A DNA stretch of 64,000 nucleotides from Macrosoma leucophasiata (GCA_036365455.1 JAWQUS010000027.1:11206001-11270000), one strand, 5' to 3'; shown: positions 19,301-39,331, counted from the first letter of the stretch. Numbers and translations are program-made. Notes: a model not told the origin generated them from the letters alone.

Positions 19301-22300
19301 AATATTAAAGCACACTGCTTGGCATCACACAGCGTAGCGAGGGAGTGCCTGTTCTTACATTGCTTCAAAATATCTCTCTTAAAACGAATTTATGAGCAGT
19401 GTTGCAGATCACGCGCCTACATGCGGAAAAACGCAACGACGCGCAGGACTATTTGTTTTGTGCGGCGAAATATGCATGATGCGGCGGGTGGCTCCGTTGC
19501 CTCGCTCCCCGCCGCGTTTATACTGATGGCTCTACCATCAGTATGGAATGTGTAGGGACTCGAGAGCGTATACACCACCGCATTATATAATCTATCTACC
19601 GCCAAATCTACCATTATATAATGCTGTGGTGTTCAGCACTATCGTGTTCCGGTTAGATGGTAATGTATGGAAACGTAATAACTAACACACGTATTAGGTT
19701 TCAGGGGTGGCAAGGCATCTGCATGCCGTGCGTGCTTGCTTGTTTGCCTTTTAAAAAGAGCGTAGCGTGGGGCTGCGAATCGCCTAAATAAGTCGACACT
19801 CACTTCACGTCTCGCGTTAATGTTTTCAAATATTTATATTATATTATTAATTTTCAGGGATTATAAGAGAAGTCGAGAGTGACAGCGCTGATAGCGATTT
19901 TTCTGGTAGCAGCAGCGATTTTGTACCTGAAAAAAGCGATGAAGAGGTAGGCAAAAGATTAAAAATAAAGATCTTCATAAAACTCGGGCTGAATCAAAAG
20001 AGTCTGGATCAGTACTCTCTGCGTTTTATCAGCTCCAAATAAACTATCCACAGAGCCATTTGCAAGTCACTTTACTGGTGGTAGAGCTCTGATGACGGAG
20101 CTCGCGGGCGTAGGCACCACCGCATTACCTAATCTATCTGCTGCTAAATGGTAGTGTTCAGCACTACCGTGTTCCAGTAAGATTGTAATGTATGGCCCCG
20201 TAATAACTATCACAGAGACGTAACAACTTAGGTCTCAAGGGTTGCAACGCATCTGCATTTTGACCTCTGGTGTCTATGTCTATAGGCTGTAGTCATAACT
20301 TAACATCAATGTGAGCTGCAAGCTTGTTTGCCGCCTTACATAAAAAAAATAATGATTATGATATTTACACGAAGCGCGCATGGCCCAGCGGCTGGTGTAG
20401 ATCGTAAACGATTTACTCGGTTAAGCACTACGGGCGCGATCGGGTAATGTGATGGGTGACCGCTAGTGGCAAATTAAATGCGCGTTTCCGTGCTTCGGAG
20501 GGCACGTTAAGCCGTCGGTCCCGGTTGCTATCGATGGATAGCAGTCGTTAAACCTTGTCGGAGGCCTAATGGGCGGTTTGAAAACATTCGACAGCGGGTT
20601 GGCCACTAACCCACCCACCTCCACCTATCCGCATTGGAGCGGCGTGGTGGAGTAAGCTCCAGGCCTCCCCCCAAAAAGGGGAGAGACTCGTGCCTAGCAG
20701 TGGGACGTATAATGGGTTGCCATTATTGTTATTATATTATATGATATTTATGATAAAAGTACTGATTTCATACCTAGGAATAGGAAACATCCGTATTGTC
20801 TGTGTTTAGTTAGTTTTATTTTTGTGTTTAATTATTGTTAGTTTTTTTTTATGAAACTAAGGTGGCAAAAAAGCATGCAGTTATAGACATCGACACAAAA
20901 ACCCGAGGTCAAAATCTCTGGATTTCCATCACTGAGACCTTAGTTGTTATGTCTCTGTGATAGTTATTACGGGACCATAGTAGTGTATACTAATCCATAC
21001 GAGAAATAGGACTAAAGACAATTGAAATTTCCTACAGAACGAATCACCAAGTTCCAGTAGTGGTTCTGAACAAGATGATGAGGAGCCATCAGGGAAGTCA
21101 AAAATACACACTACAAAGAGAATGGATAACAAAACAAAACAGAAAGATACCGAATATTTTGTGACACCCGACAACTATTTCGTCATGAATTCGTCTAAAA
21201 AGGTTAGTCCTTATTCCCTAATATTACAAATATGTATTTTTTATTCATTTATGTTTATTATAATTAAATATTTTGTACAAATAAACTGCCTCAGTAGCAG
21301 AGAATATAAATAAATAAATAAAAAATAAAAATAAGTTTATAAATGTAATAATACTATATATGTATATCTAAATATGTAGTAATACTACGTATAGAATGGA
21401 CACTTCGACGTCCCGCCCGATTTCCCCGCCTCACCCAACCTCCTTCCCTCTTATGGGCGTTTGGTATTCTCTACGTGCTACGCACACAGATGCACGTGTA
21501 AATACACGTCACTTATTGATGTCTGTGTAATAGAGACCAAATTAAGCGTTTGTTTGGAATTTTGGCGGAGTGTCCGCGGTGTGTCAATAGTCTAGTGGTA
21601 GCAGGCTAATTCTGCTACGCTGGGATCCTGGATTCGATTCCCGGGTCGGTGGCTACCAGAGATAATGATGAAAAATCTCTGATACTATTGGGAATTTTCC
21701 TTTTACTGAATTTTTCCCTTACCTTGGAGTTTGGTAATGTGCCTGGCGATGTCAATGGGCTCGTTATCTGTTACATGGGCCAAAACGTATCTATCCGGCG
21801 AATCGTGGGCGTATGCTTGAATGCATGCATTTACCATACAACAAATGGTTTTATATATAAATGCGAAGGACAATGTAAAGTTACCACAGAAATTATGAAA
21901 GTATTACTAAAAACATTTACAGTAGATAAGAGTCAATAGGTATACTCACTCGAGCTATTGAAATAGTAATCGTAAATAGAGTTATTAAATAAATGAAATA
22001 TAAATTTTCGTTTGTAAAACTTGAACGCTTAAGCTCGTAAAACAAATGAATGTTGCCTGTTGTTCTTTCTTACCCATGGAACAAAGAATATTTGGTTTCC
22101 ACTATGTTTCCAATAGGTACTCAGTAATAGACGTTTCTTAAATTGAGCGATTGACTAAACAGATATACAATGCGAATGTGGATGGTTGCAGAGGCCCAGG
22201 AAGACCAAGATTGACCTACCATGACCAAATAGGTCGAGTACTGTCTGAGAATGGAGTCAAGTCTTAGGAATCTGCATGTATCTGAAGAGAATGATGAATG

Positions 22301-25300
22301 TAGAAGAAGCACGGGAGGTGTGTAGGGATCGGGATACCTGGCGCTCCACACTCTCTGCCTACCCCGTAATGGACTTGGCGTGAAGATTCATATACATAAT
22401 TATATACAATTAAAATAGGTTCTGCTACAAATTCTTTATTTTTACAGCCATACATTAAAATTGGTTAGCAGGTACTATGACGCACTATTGTGACGTAACT
22501 TAATAATTACCATCCTTTAAGGGAAACAGCAGTGCACTGCATAGTGGGCATCAAATTTATGGCAATTAAGTAGGTAACATAAGGCCGTTAGGACCTTTTG
22601 TCGTGGGCGCATCTTTGGTCTTTTGGGAGACTTGAGAATTCTAATGCTTATGTGACGCCTTTGGATCGAATGTGTAATGATGGAGATTTATAATGACGTT
22701 TTTATGGTTTCAGATTATGACATCTGATCACACCCTAGCAAGATTGAAAAACATGAACCTCAATGACGACAACAAAGACTTGGACGAATATATACCAAAA
22801 GAACATCTAAAGAAAATAACGGATCTTGTCCAATCATACGAGCAACTCTTTAATAGATGGCTGTATGTTTTGAGTGAAAATTTCAATATAATGTTGTATG
22901 GTATAGGGTCTAAAAGATCAGTATTACACAGATTTCAAAAGGAGAAACTGCAAGATATGCCCTGCATTGTTGTAAATGGTTTCTTCCCGAGTTTAACGAT
23001 AAAGAATATTCTGGAAACGATTGTTATCGATCTTCTTGATAATACACATGTTCCATCCAATAATAGCGATGTAGTCAATTTAATTGATACACAATTACAA
23101 GAAAATGATGCTCGACTTTTCCTTATAATACATAATATAGATGGCTCAATGCTACGTTATTCCAAAGCGCAATCCATTTTAGCCAGTATATCACAGCTTA
23201 AAAATGTACATACTATAGCAACGATTGATCACATCAATGCTCCATTGTGTAAGTCTTTATTCTGTTCATCTATTAGTAGGTACTCTCTCATTAAGATGAT
23301 TTCAGTGATGTAGTTTGATAATTTTTTTTAAAATACACTTACAGCCTTTCAGTAGGTATAAACCTTTATCGTGGGTGCCGTTGTACACATACAACCAGAC
23401 CCGAAACAAATATCTGTAGGCCATACAAATATTTGTTCCGGTACGGGGATCGAACCCGCGATCCTTCGAATCAAACGGTCATCTCACACCGCTGCATCAG
23501 GCTACTTATGCTTTTCCAATCCATGCACAATGTTTACCTATACATATTATAAAACCAAATCCTCGCGGTGTCTGTCCGTTCGCGATATATTGGATCTCGT
23601 CGATTTGGAAATCAAAACCCAGACTTCAAAGTTAGCCAGCAGTGAAGTTAGTAGTACCGAGGCAGAGAAAAATATCCTTTTATGAAATTGGATCGTGACA
23701 AATATTAATACGATTTTTCATATGGAGTTATCTCAATGTTTGTAAAAACGAATATGTACGTATATTTGTAAATTACTATAGGCATAATAAAATTGTTAAT
23801 TTCAGGGTTCCTTAGCCAAAAAGAGAGCCAAAAAATGGAACCCTTAGAGATTCGTCATGTCTGTCTGTATCCACTTGATGGTTCTAATAGATCGACTGTT
23901 GTCAGTAATTTTCAGTGCAATATGGGTGATATTTATGGAATACTTTTGGACTTATACCAAAAATATAATAGATAAAAATAGTTAATTTTTAAATAAGTTC
24001 TATTGAAAAGTATATATTTCTTTTTCTTGCGACCGATGCTTTTACAATTTACATAATCAGGTTTCAGAAATGTTTTAAAACAGTTTCATTTCCCCTAATA
24101 TTGTTTTTAGAATCCTTCATTCAACTTATTATGAAGCAAGTCCCAGTTATATTAAAATTTAATGTAGTTTCATTATAGTTGTTAAATTAATTATAGATTT
24201 TTTCATAATTTCAGTGTGGGACCATTCCAAATTAAGCAAATTTAATTTTACTTGGTGGGATGCAACAACATTTTTACCATATGCAGAAGAGACATCCTTT
24301 GAGAACTCTCTCATGACGCAGCGAAGTGGTGCATTGCAATTGTCCTCCATTAAGAGTGTATACCAATCTCTCACAAGCAATGCTAAAGGGATATTCAATA
24401 TAATAATTGAATATCAACTGGAGAATTATAGACAAGCACATTATCAAGGTAATGTTATCAATACATATAAGAGGGCTGTTCAAAAAGTAATGACCATAAT
24501 AGTGATTCTGAGGGAAAATATGTTACGAAATTTGTCAACACTCCATTTTATGAGCTATCTATTTATATCAGTCTCACAAGTTTATGAGTGTAGTGGGTAA
24601 CGTAGGTAACGTACAATTAATTGCATAACCTTTTTTTATGTAATAATGCAAACAAGCATGCAGTTCACACTGATGTTAAGTAACCACTACAGCCTATAGA
24701 CTTCCCCCTTATTCATAAACGTATTTTAGCTAAAGTGTTGATAATCTCTCCTTTGTCTTTTTCTATCCTGCACATTAGAAAATGCAACTGATAAAGACAA
24801 GGCATTCTATAATGTAATGTACGTTTATGAATAAGGGGGTGAGACTTGGACGTTTCTTTGCCGCTGGGCGAAATAACCTTGTCGCAACCAATCAATCGTA
24901 GACAATGCCAGCATTGTCTACGACTACCCCTTACCTTTACACACCATCCAGTATAGCTTGTCATCTTGGCTGAGGTAACAGGCCAGATCGAGAAAATCGT
25001 CTCGTCTTACTTTCAATCTCCACAGACCAAAATTGAGTTTTTCAAATAAACATGCATTATAATTGAAATAAAACTATTTTTACGGATTAGTCTCGCGTAT
25101 ATTAAACTAAAATTGCCAAACTCATTTTAGTTTAATATACGCGAGATAAATCCGTAAAAGTAGTTTTATTTCAATGAGTGTAGCTCGCGAAAACCTAAGA
25201 ACATATCACGCATTATATTGTACCATTTTGTTAATCAGATCGTTTGATTACTTAATATCTGGAAAATAAAATTTGATCAACTGAAAGGAACTACTAACAA

Positions 25301-25964
25301 TCTGATGATATTCAAACTTGGATCACCGAATTCGTTGACTTGTTCTTAGCGAGACCTGTTTATCAAAATCCATGGAAAATCTTAGGGAGCGTTAAGTATT
25401 ACGTAACGCAATTCGTGAAAATTTTGACCTCTTCACCTGTAACGTGACGTAACGTTGTTATGTACGTCACCTGCCTCTCAAAATTATTCCCAATTTTTTT
25501 ATAATAAAAAAAGAATGTTACGTAATACGTTGTTCGAACCCCCCCCTGCTGTCCCTGTATCGTAACGTTTTACAAGACTGGGACTCTTGTAAAACGTTAC
25601 GATGTCTTCCCCCAAATTGCTTTACATAATACTCGATCGCTCCCTTGACTATATTTGTTTTATAACTAGTCTAAATGAGTAACCATTTGTCTTCGTAACC
25701 AGATATGAATTAATTATTATTTATTTATTATTAATTGACTATTAATGTGATTTTTTTTCAGGTTTTCCATTCAAAGATTTATATTCAAAAGCACGCGAAC
25801 AATTTTTAGTAAGTTCAGATCTTGCTTTGAGAGCACAGCTTACAGAATTTTTGGATCATAAATTAGTGAAAATTAAACGGACTTATGACGGCAGCGAAAA
25901 TTTAGTCATACCAATAGAAAATGTTTTATTACAACAATTTTTGGAAGAACAAAAAGCTTTATAA
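13368..25964 (+). CDS. Orc2: Origin recognition complex subunit 2, complete
   Basis: Eight coding exons join in phase with AG/GT borders: 13368-13419, 18630-18800, 18962-19168, 19858-19946, 21038-21202, 22714-23248, 24215-24448 and 25762-25964 (TAA 25962-25964); total 1,656 nt, 551 aa. The start MSKGLPLLKIENSTEDC is the only ATG that splices in phase to exon 2. Residues 1-230 are acidic, Ser-rich and probably disordered; from about residue 229 (IMTSDHTLARLKNMNL) comes the conserved ORC2 AAA+-like fold, ending in a winged-helix-type C-terminus (..KIKRTYDGSENLVIPIENVL). The family is one of six ORC subunits that mark replication origins in the nucleus; ORC2 lacks an active Walker ATPase. Introns 1, 4 and 7 carry Penelope-like or SINE insertions. 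Length compares well with human ORC2 (577). Confidence 0.95.
14073..16037 (-). CDS. Penelope-like RT with GIY-YIG endonuclease, 5' truncated
   Basis: One long open frame on the - strand ends at 14073. It is open up to the arm junction at 16037 (codons reading ..KAVVNLSKQTLDDS..), with no ATG there, so the true N-terminus is cut off; counting from the TTG at 16004 gives 643 residues. Motifs in that numbering: GLNFAP about 12-17; RT motif with FDVESLF about 229-235; GVAMGSPVSP around 285-294; catalytic YVDD 322-325; GIY 507-509 and YIG 519-521 with two cysteines between them, the Penelope type of GIY-YIG nuclease. The reading frame is intact over its whole remaining length, which suggests a recent insertion. 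Confidence 0.93.
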   Translation of the reverse strand, partial: VKAVVNLSKQTLDDSTIGVLEKGLNFAPAPSRIPYEEIISYVEDCVIRNQVPKETAEEIRQDVSSTLRHCRPPKPNLSREELRSLTTLRRSEDIIVLRADKGNATVVMDTSDYNDKILSLLSDESTYKKVNKDPTSSILKKTTDLLHKYSYSLDLDVPKLLPACPKPPKLYGLPKIHKTGAPLRPIVSQIDTPTYKLAKHVAHVLSPLRGHTRAYVKDSYSFIAEVKHLQLSANETMVSFDVESLFTCLPVKDCVEIVKRKLIAHNMPRQYAELLEWCLTSGYLMWNGEFYLQIDGVAMGSPVSPIVADIFMEDFEERALSTTTITPRIYKRYVDDTFTILDSNNVSVFLSHLNSIHHKIKFTMELEKDNKLAFLDTLLIRKTNNTLSHTVFRKSTHTDRYLNGESHHHPAHLSAVGSSLFQRARGICDDHHLQGELKHLRQVLHNNKLHVPPVRHRGRVKPPTVERQPAILPYVKGVTDKISNILKKNSIKTVFKPYKKIHQYLRPIKSNIPLQNSGIYKLDCDCGLSYIGQTKRAVSTRVKEHIADVKNRRTGRSAVCEHIADKPNHYIRFDKIQILAREHKPIPRMVREAIEIKKHPNFNREDGWRLSTSWDPILSKIKSQPQQSARPQDTISNYCVNPERYARRLRNRWR
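16044..17114 (+). pseudogene. Penelope-like RT C-terminal fragment (inverted copy)
   Basis: 356 codons on the + strand identical in translation to the C-terminal 356 residues of the - strand copy. It starts exactly within the RT motif MGSPVSPIV, keeps YVDD (35-38) and the GIY-YIG domain (220-222, 232-234), and lacks the RT fingers. As a 5'-truncated copy it cannot make a full RT. Its 5' edge (16038) abuts the 5' edge of the other copy. Confidence 0.92.
17124..17269 (+). repeat. Penelope-like 3' terminal segment (pLTR-like), possible decayed hammerhead
   Basis: Non-coding tail shared by all three insertions in the window. Contains CTGAAAAG..CGAAACGTC near 17179-17202, which resembles a hammerhead ribozyme core but has A where the core CUGANGA needs G. 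Mirror copy at 13918-14063. Confidence 0.4.
17316..18629. other. Rest of Orc2 intron 1
   Basis: AT-rich intron DNA with no recognisable gene. 'tgctgttgtacacatac' at about 18578 resembles part of the tRNA-derived SINE seen at 23365-23515. Confidence 0.4.
19525..19720 (+). repeat. Dispersed repeat A, diverged partial copy
   Basis: Shares 'caccaccgcatta', 'gttcagcactatcgtgttccgg' and 'ggggtggcaaggcatctgca' blocks with the repeat A copies at 20071, 30598, 38556 and 63152. Confidence 0.6.
20071..20350 (+). repeat. Dispersed repeat A
   Basis: About 280 bp from 'ttactggtggtagagctc' to 'gcttgtttgccgcc' plus an A-rich tail. The A-rich 3' end suggests a retroposon, but I see no A/B box promoter. In Orc2 intron 4, directly before the 5S-derived SINE. 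Confidence 0.75.
20368..20739 (+). mobile_element. 5S-rRNA-derived SINE (SINE3-like), copy 1
   Basis: Starts GCGCGCATGGCCCAGCGGC; the segment 'ggttaagcactacgggcgcg..gtgatgggtgaccgc' matches the internal promoter of 5S rRNA (AAGC..GGGCGCGG..GATGGGTGACC). Ends with an (ATT)n-type tail. An 11-bp direct repeat TATGATATTTA flanks it (20357-20367, 20740-20750). A second copy is at 60763-61125. Lies in Orc2 intron 4. Confidence 0.85.
20854..20985 (-). repeat. Dispersed repeat A, partial
   Basis: Reverse-strand 3' part with 'aaggtggcaaaaaagcatgcag' through 'gttattacgggaccat'. Confidence 0.6.
21577..21841 (+). mobile_element. tRNA-derived SINE family B, copy 1
   Basis: tRNA-like head 'tagtctagtggtagcaggc' (A box region) and GGATTCGATTCCCGGG (B box), then a body shared with 46790-46930 and, reversed, 60415-60708. 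The open frame across it is not a gene. In Orc2 intron 5. Confidence 0.75.
22128..22385 (+). pseudogene. Non-LTR retrotransposon ORF2 tail fragment
   Basis: Reads ..TKQIYNANVDGCRGPGRPR.. then decays with stops. Same end as at 11240-11345 and reversed at 53910-54170. In Orc2 intron 5. Confidence 0.65.
23365..23515 (-). mobile_element. tRNA-derived SINE family C, copy 1
   Basis: On the - strand a tRNA-like head with B box GGTTCGATCCC (here gggatcgaaccc, + strand about 23447) and body 'cagacccgaaacaaatat'. Related to 55422-55648 and 46985-47170. Lies in Orc2 intron 6. Confidence 0.75.
24630..24703 (-). repeat. Dispersed repeat A, 3' end only
   Basis: Contains 'acaagcatgcagttcacactgatgttaag' in reverse orientation, in Orc2 intron 7. 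Confidence 0.55.
25062..25206. mobile_element. Minimal Penelope-like inverted insertion (145 bp)
   Basis: Contains only the two outer arms of the larger element (25062-25110 and reverse complement 25130-25172) with about 20 bp between, then the same one-sided extension ending 'cctaagaacatat'. An 11-bp direct repeat with one mismatch flanks it (CATGCATTATA 25051-25061, CACGCATTATA 25207-25217). No coding sequence. Lies in Orc2 intron 7. Confidence 0.85.
25384..25650. repeat. TIR element with 'gggagcgttaagtattacgta' ends
   Basis: Ends GGGAGCGTTAAGTATTACGT and its imperfect inverse near 25620-25647. Contains an internal hairpin 'gtaacgttttacaaga..tcttgtaaaacgttac' (25562-25600). A related end occurs near 32134. 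Confidence 0.6.
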
Positions 25965-26061
25965 TAAGATATTGTGTTGTAGTGGTAAAATCAATATGTA
26001 ATTTAGTTATATTTTGTGTTATTTATTACCGCTTTATTACGTCTAAGGGAAATTTTGTGTC

Positions 26062-26067
26062 AATAAA
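26062..26067 (+). terminator. Orc2: Orc2 candidate poly(A) signal
   Basis: AATAAA about 98 bp after the stop codon, the first such hexamer on the strand after the coding end. Confidence 0.6.
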
Positions 26068-26971
26068 ACTATTAATTATATTTACCTTTTATTTTACAAT
26101 CCCAGAAATAAAGTCTTAATAGGATTATATAATATATATCAACAGGCCAAGTTGTAAATTACTTAAACTTAATGACTTACATAATACAATAAAATTATTA
26201 ACTAAAATTCTCTTCAACATATCTGGCACGTTCACCAAGATGCATCAACCAAACATTTCATAAATTATCATTGATATAATTAAGTGCATAAATCGCTCTT
26301 TTAAGATTTTTAAAAATATTGTAGAAAATAGAAAAATATTCTCTGAACCCATTAGATGCCAAAGAATTTCATCTTATAAACCAGTGTATTATTAACTACG
26401 CCCGCCCGACGGTTATTTTGTTGTTCACTGATTAGTATCAATCAGTTATCATTGGTGAGATTACTTTTATTTTAACGCACATCTGTGACACTTGTGGTGT
26501 CGAAATACTTGGGATTCAAGTATGCCTCGCTTATTTCTAAAATTTTCTTGATAACGCAATCACGTAATAAGATTGAAATCGAAAATGTTTTTTGAAGGAG
26601 TACAGGTGATCGCAACAATAAACCCAAAAATGGCGGTCAAACCATACCGATGGGGCGGAAGTTAAAATAACAATGCGGGATGAGCAGCAGCGTCTCGCGA
26701 TAAAACTACCGCTACTGCAATCGCCTATCCGCCTGCCAAGCGTGGCGATTATAGCATATTCTACCCTAATGACGCACAACACTGTTGTGGGCGTCTTGGG
26801 GGAAGGCTTGTCCAGCAGTTGACATCTTTCGCCTGGAGTGATGATGATGATGACTCGTGACCCCACACATTTTTTTTCATTAACCAAGCCAATTTAGCAT
26901 GTTTCATTTTATATGGGTATTAATTAACCATTTAACTTTAACAGCTTCTTACTGTGAACAATATTTTAATG

Positions 26972-26972
<1 letters not shown>

Positions 26973-27007
<35 letters not shown>
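26973..27007. repeat. (TA)n microsatellite
   Basis: Uninterrupted alternating TA for over 30 bp. Confidence 0.95.
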
Positions 27008-27010
<3 letters not shown>

Positions 27011-28002
27011 ACTTGCAAACTTCTAAACAAGGCACAACATCGTAGCGAATGCGTGTGTGAGCAAACAAACGCAGTTAGTTGCATTTATTTGACATAATTT
27101 ATTAAAGTTTTTATACTGCTTTATAGGGTTTCATTCCTAGGAAGATGCCAACAGGATCCTTATACTAAATTATATCTCTAAATCCGTACTAGATAGATTT
27201 TTAATTTTACAAAGTACATATTTATACTATATGGGAAAGGTGTATATTATTATGGCCGGTATAAAAAACAAATATTAAATGTAAAAAGGTATATCCCGAT
27301 ATAGGAATATTTTTTTTCGGCTACGTTTTAGAATGTCCAATATGTCGTTCAAACGTATTAGTAAAGCTGCCTTAACAAAATAATATGTTTTCTATACCAG
27401 CATCCATAAGAAAAATATAAACGACTCTCTAATTATTGATGGATTAGTGTTTTTACAAGCTTTTCAATATTGCTCGGATGCGCGGAACCCCTTGTGCAAA
27501 TTTAGTTCGAGAAAATAACCAAATATTTTCATAATTACCAATAGTTATATATTCTTGTACCTTTATTAGATTGATAAAATATCACGTAGACTTCAGGTTC
27601 ACATCATACATTTTATTATAATGTATGGCAATATGAGAATGCAATGGTGCACATGCCACACATGAAAGTGATGCTTCGATGATTAAAGTGTAGCATTCAA
27701 ATGTAATATTGGATGTCGTACATAACGAAACCAGTTTTAAAATCCATACAGTTGCGTAACGCCTTTGATGTCGGGCGATGCCGCCGCCAGCGCAAGTTGG
27801 TACGTTTAAGAGGAAACGTGCAAGAGGTGTTAAAAAAGAACATAAATGTAATTATTATACCACTTGTAACGGGAATAAATCACACTCTCAAACACCCCGA
27901 TTAGAAAATAGAGTTAAAATCATAATAAATGAACTGATTACATGTTTATGTATTTAATATTTTTTATTTTACAAAAAAATTTTTTGTCCTCAATTTGTAC
28001 AA

Positions 28003-28235
28003 ACAGTATGTACAGCCTACGTATACTTACCCTACCTCTACTTACGGCCGCACATAAAACACAAACCTACTCACACACGCACACTGGCGCAATGTGATGT
28101 AGTGTATCCTGCGTATTTTATAACTCGCTAGTAAAAAGATTCATTTCCACTATTTTATTCCTTAAATTATTATTTATAATAAAATGCATGTCTCAACGAG
28201 TTCTAATAAACTTGTTGAGACTAGCATTTTATTAT
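28003..28235. repeat. Inverted duplicate of 32024-32265
   Basis: Shares 'acggccgcacataaaacac' and 'tttataataaaatgc' blocks, in opposite orientation to 32024-32265. Ends in a small hairpin 'tctcaacgagttctaataaacttgttgaga'. Confidence 0.75.
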
Positions 28236-29467
28236 TGTAAAACTCTCTCGCGACTGTATGGATTGTTAAATTCTGACGAAACTTTTGCATTGAAGCTTCG
28301 AGGAATAGTCAGCAAATACAACATTTTAGCCTTTACCAATTTACAATTTTCATTAGTCCAGTACCTAGTAGAAAAATATACTGTGTCGTGACGACAGACG
28401 TTATGCGTTATTTAGATTTTACAGAATATTTTTTTCTTAGTCACATAATGTTTATCACATAAATAAATGTTATATCTTTTTCTAATTTCCTATACAAATT
28501 ATTTTACCAAAAAATTACCTTTAGTGCGATTATTCTAAATTTTATTATTTTAAATAAAATATTTATAATTTGGATTCTGGAAACGTTACCTTATATTTAT
28601 TATTATTGCATTAAGGGGTGTGTATGTTATATTTATTCATACTAAAATGCCAAAATACAAATGTGTTGGCGTACAAAAGTACGTCGTGTTTAAATTTTTA
28701 GCCTTTGTGGTGTTAAAAATTACGTGAACAGTCGTAAATTCGTGTAATATTAAAAACCTTCTGAATTAACGTACTATGTAATTTTCTTCTGACTTAAGTT
28801 TTTTGTTTGTTAGCCTACGTTTAATTTTTGTTTGTACAGTCAACCACATATTCGTGCTAATTATTATTCAGCTCTCCTGTGTAGATATTTCTTATTGAAA
28901 GAGGCTGACAAATTACAGCATTGCTCAATGGTAGGTGTGTAATTGTCTGTGCGTCATTAATTTTAAAATAATGTTTGAACCAGTCTAATAATTGGTCACA
29001 AACACACAGGCGGAATACCCATATTAATAATTATAGTCGAATAACAGAATAAGAGGTCATGAAAAACATCTTTAAAATTACTCAACTTCTTTTCACTTAA
29101 AGCTAGTTAATTAAAATTGTAGATTTAAGAATTGTTGAGAGCTATTATAATCCTAGAATCATGCACTTCCATTTCAATGATTATATTATAGACTAAAATT
29201 AAGCATGTCAATTGAACAAAAATAAAATGATTATTATTACATAAACAATTTAATTGAAATATCAACTTCTCAGACAACAAACTACAGGTTTCACACAACA
29301 GACATCAATGTTTATTAATGGTGATAAAAACTTCATTTAATTTTGTAATTTGTTTGTTGTCCAAAGGATACGAAACAGGAGTCAGTGACTAGTCTCATGT
29401 TGAAGACTACAAACTGCAACAATCTCACAAATGACAACTAGTCTAAGGGATCGTGATTATGATCAGG

Positions 29468-29473
29468 TTTATT
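29468..29473 (-). terminator. ANP32 candidate poly(A) signal
   Basis: AATAAA on the - strand 64 bp beyond the stop codon; a second at 29311-29316. Confidence 0.5.
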
Positions 29474-29536
29474 GTCCGATGCATCGGAGCGCTATACACT
29501 TACAAACTAGTAAGATAACTCCGCTTAAAGTAACGC

Positions 29537-37907
<8,371 letters not shown>

Positions 37908-38555
37908 TTTCTTAAATCTGTAAATAACACTAGAACACTGCTAAAACGCTTTTATAATTACTCAAGGAACTAAATCACTGAGCTTGCTTGGGTTTCAAAA
38001 CAGAAGGAAACTATAGATACACATTACACATGAGTGACGTTGTACTAGTAGCGCCGCCTGGTAGCGACTTAAGTAAACCGGATACAACGTCGTTGAGATA
38101 CTTTTTAGCATGTTTTTGTGGCGAAGTGTTTAAAATGTGCAGTTATTTATGGATACATTTACCGTAAAAATAAAAATGTTTTTTTTACATGCTATAAATA
38201 TTGCGTTTTATTAATATTTTCGATAAAATCTTTTGTTATTTTCGTAGGTAAAGTTGGCACCAATGAACAATTGGTATTTTGTTTGCCTGATTGTTCTGTC
38301 GCGGGAGTTTACGAAAATATTTGAAGAAATTACAATCTAATAGGTGGCATGATTTAAAAAAATAATATGAGGAATTTTTTAAAACATATTAAAATTTCAA
38401 TGCGCGAGTAGGTACATAATAGAGATATGTAGGTACCTACTTTATCATATTACTTATTTGATGCCCATTTTTAATAAAACCATGTCTAATTTACATAATA
38501 AGGCAAATATCTTTTAAATTAAGAACAATAAATAAACTAAACTAACCTTAACTTT

Positions 38556-38836
38556 TACTGGTGGTAGAGTTTTAGTGTTGGAGCTCGAAGGCCTAACCAC
38601 CACCGCATTACCATTATCTATCTGCCGCCAAAAGATAGTGTTCAGCACTATCGTGTTGCGGTCAGGTGGTAATGTACGGCCCTGCACAGAGGCATAACAC
38701 CTTGGGCCTCAGGAGTGGTAACGCATCTGCATTTTGACCTTGGTCTTTGTGTGGGTGTTTATAGGCTGCAGTCATCACATGCTGCAACATCAATGTGAAC
38801 TGCATGCTTGTTTGCCACTTTCATTATATAAAAAAA
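38556..38836 (+). repeat. Dispersed repeat A
   Basis: From 'ttactggtggtagagttt' to 'cttgtttgccactttcatta' with an A-rich end. Confidence 0.8.
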
Positions 38837-38876
38837 AGTCCGGTCCAGCCCGTCCCGAGATTAGCCGGAACAAACA

Positions 38877-38930
38877 GACCGACAGACAGACAGACAGATA
38901 GATAGACAAACATATAGACAGACATAAATT
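38877..38930. repeat. (GACA)n/(GATA)n microsatellite
   Basis: Repeated GACA units shifting to GATA; typical slippage tract. Confidence 0.85.
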
Positions 38931-39183
38931 GTAAGAAAAAATGGGTATATGTACCGTTTATACATACCTACATATGCATTTGGTAAAAAGCGGTTATTTT
39001 TATATTACAAATAGACACTCCAATTTTATTTATTTGTATGTAGTATGTATCTATGTATATTTGTATATCTAAATGTTTAGATAGATGGTGGTGAAAGTGC
39101 AATGTAGAAGAAGCGTGGGAGGTGTGTAAGGACCGGAATATCTACCGTAACGAAAATGCCTGTGCTGCTGCTATGTTTTGAAG

Positions 39184-39331
39184 GCTGGGTTGCACCAAGA
39201 TACCTATTTATTAAACCTAAGGTTATTGTAACATTTCACATCCCTCTCTTTCACAGATTTCTTAAAGTTGGAGAAGGATGTGAAATGTTACAATAACTTT
39301 AATTTTAAGAAATATCTTGGTGCAACCCAGC
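39184..39331. repeat. Foldback MITE, copy 2
   Basis: GCTGGGTTGCACCAAGATA at the left and TATCTTGGTGCAACCCAGC at the right; same family as 3528-3676. Confidence 0.8.

Larger units (their letters stand above)
25965..29467. other. Convergent intergenic region between Orc2 and ANP32
   Basis: 3.5 kb, strongly AT-rich. Holds a (TA)n run at about 26973-27007, a LINE remnant at 26690-26850, and a block at 28003-28235 that is the inverse of 32024-32265 in an ANP32 intron. No gene seen. Confidence 0.5.

Noticed and set aside
21649..21939. 96-codon frame with hydrophobic start
   Set aside because: Lies across a tRNA-derived SINE family B copy; the same body is found at 60415-60708.
23793..23975. Open frame in Orc2 intron 6 after a good acceptor site
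   Set aside because: It contains the dispersed 'ggttccttagcca..ggaaccctta' repeat, and exons at 23248 and 24215 already join in phase with conserved sequence on both sides.
38118..38324. 68-codon frame; an acceptor at about 38248 followed by VGTNEQLVFCLPDCSVAGVY
   Set aside because: Looks protein-like for 23 codons but no partner exon in phase was found; the candidate exon at 36947-36997 ends in the wrong phase.
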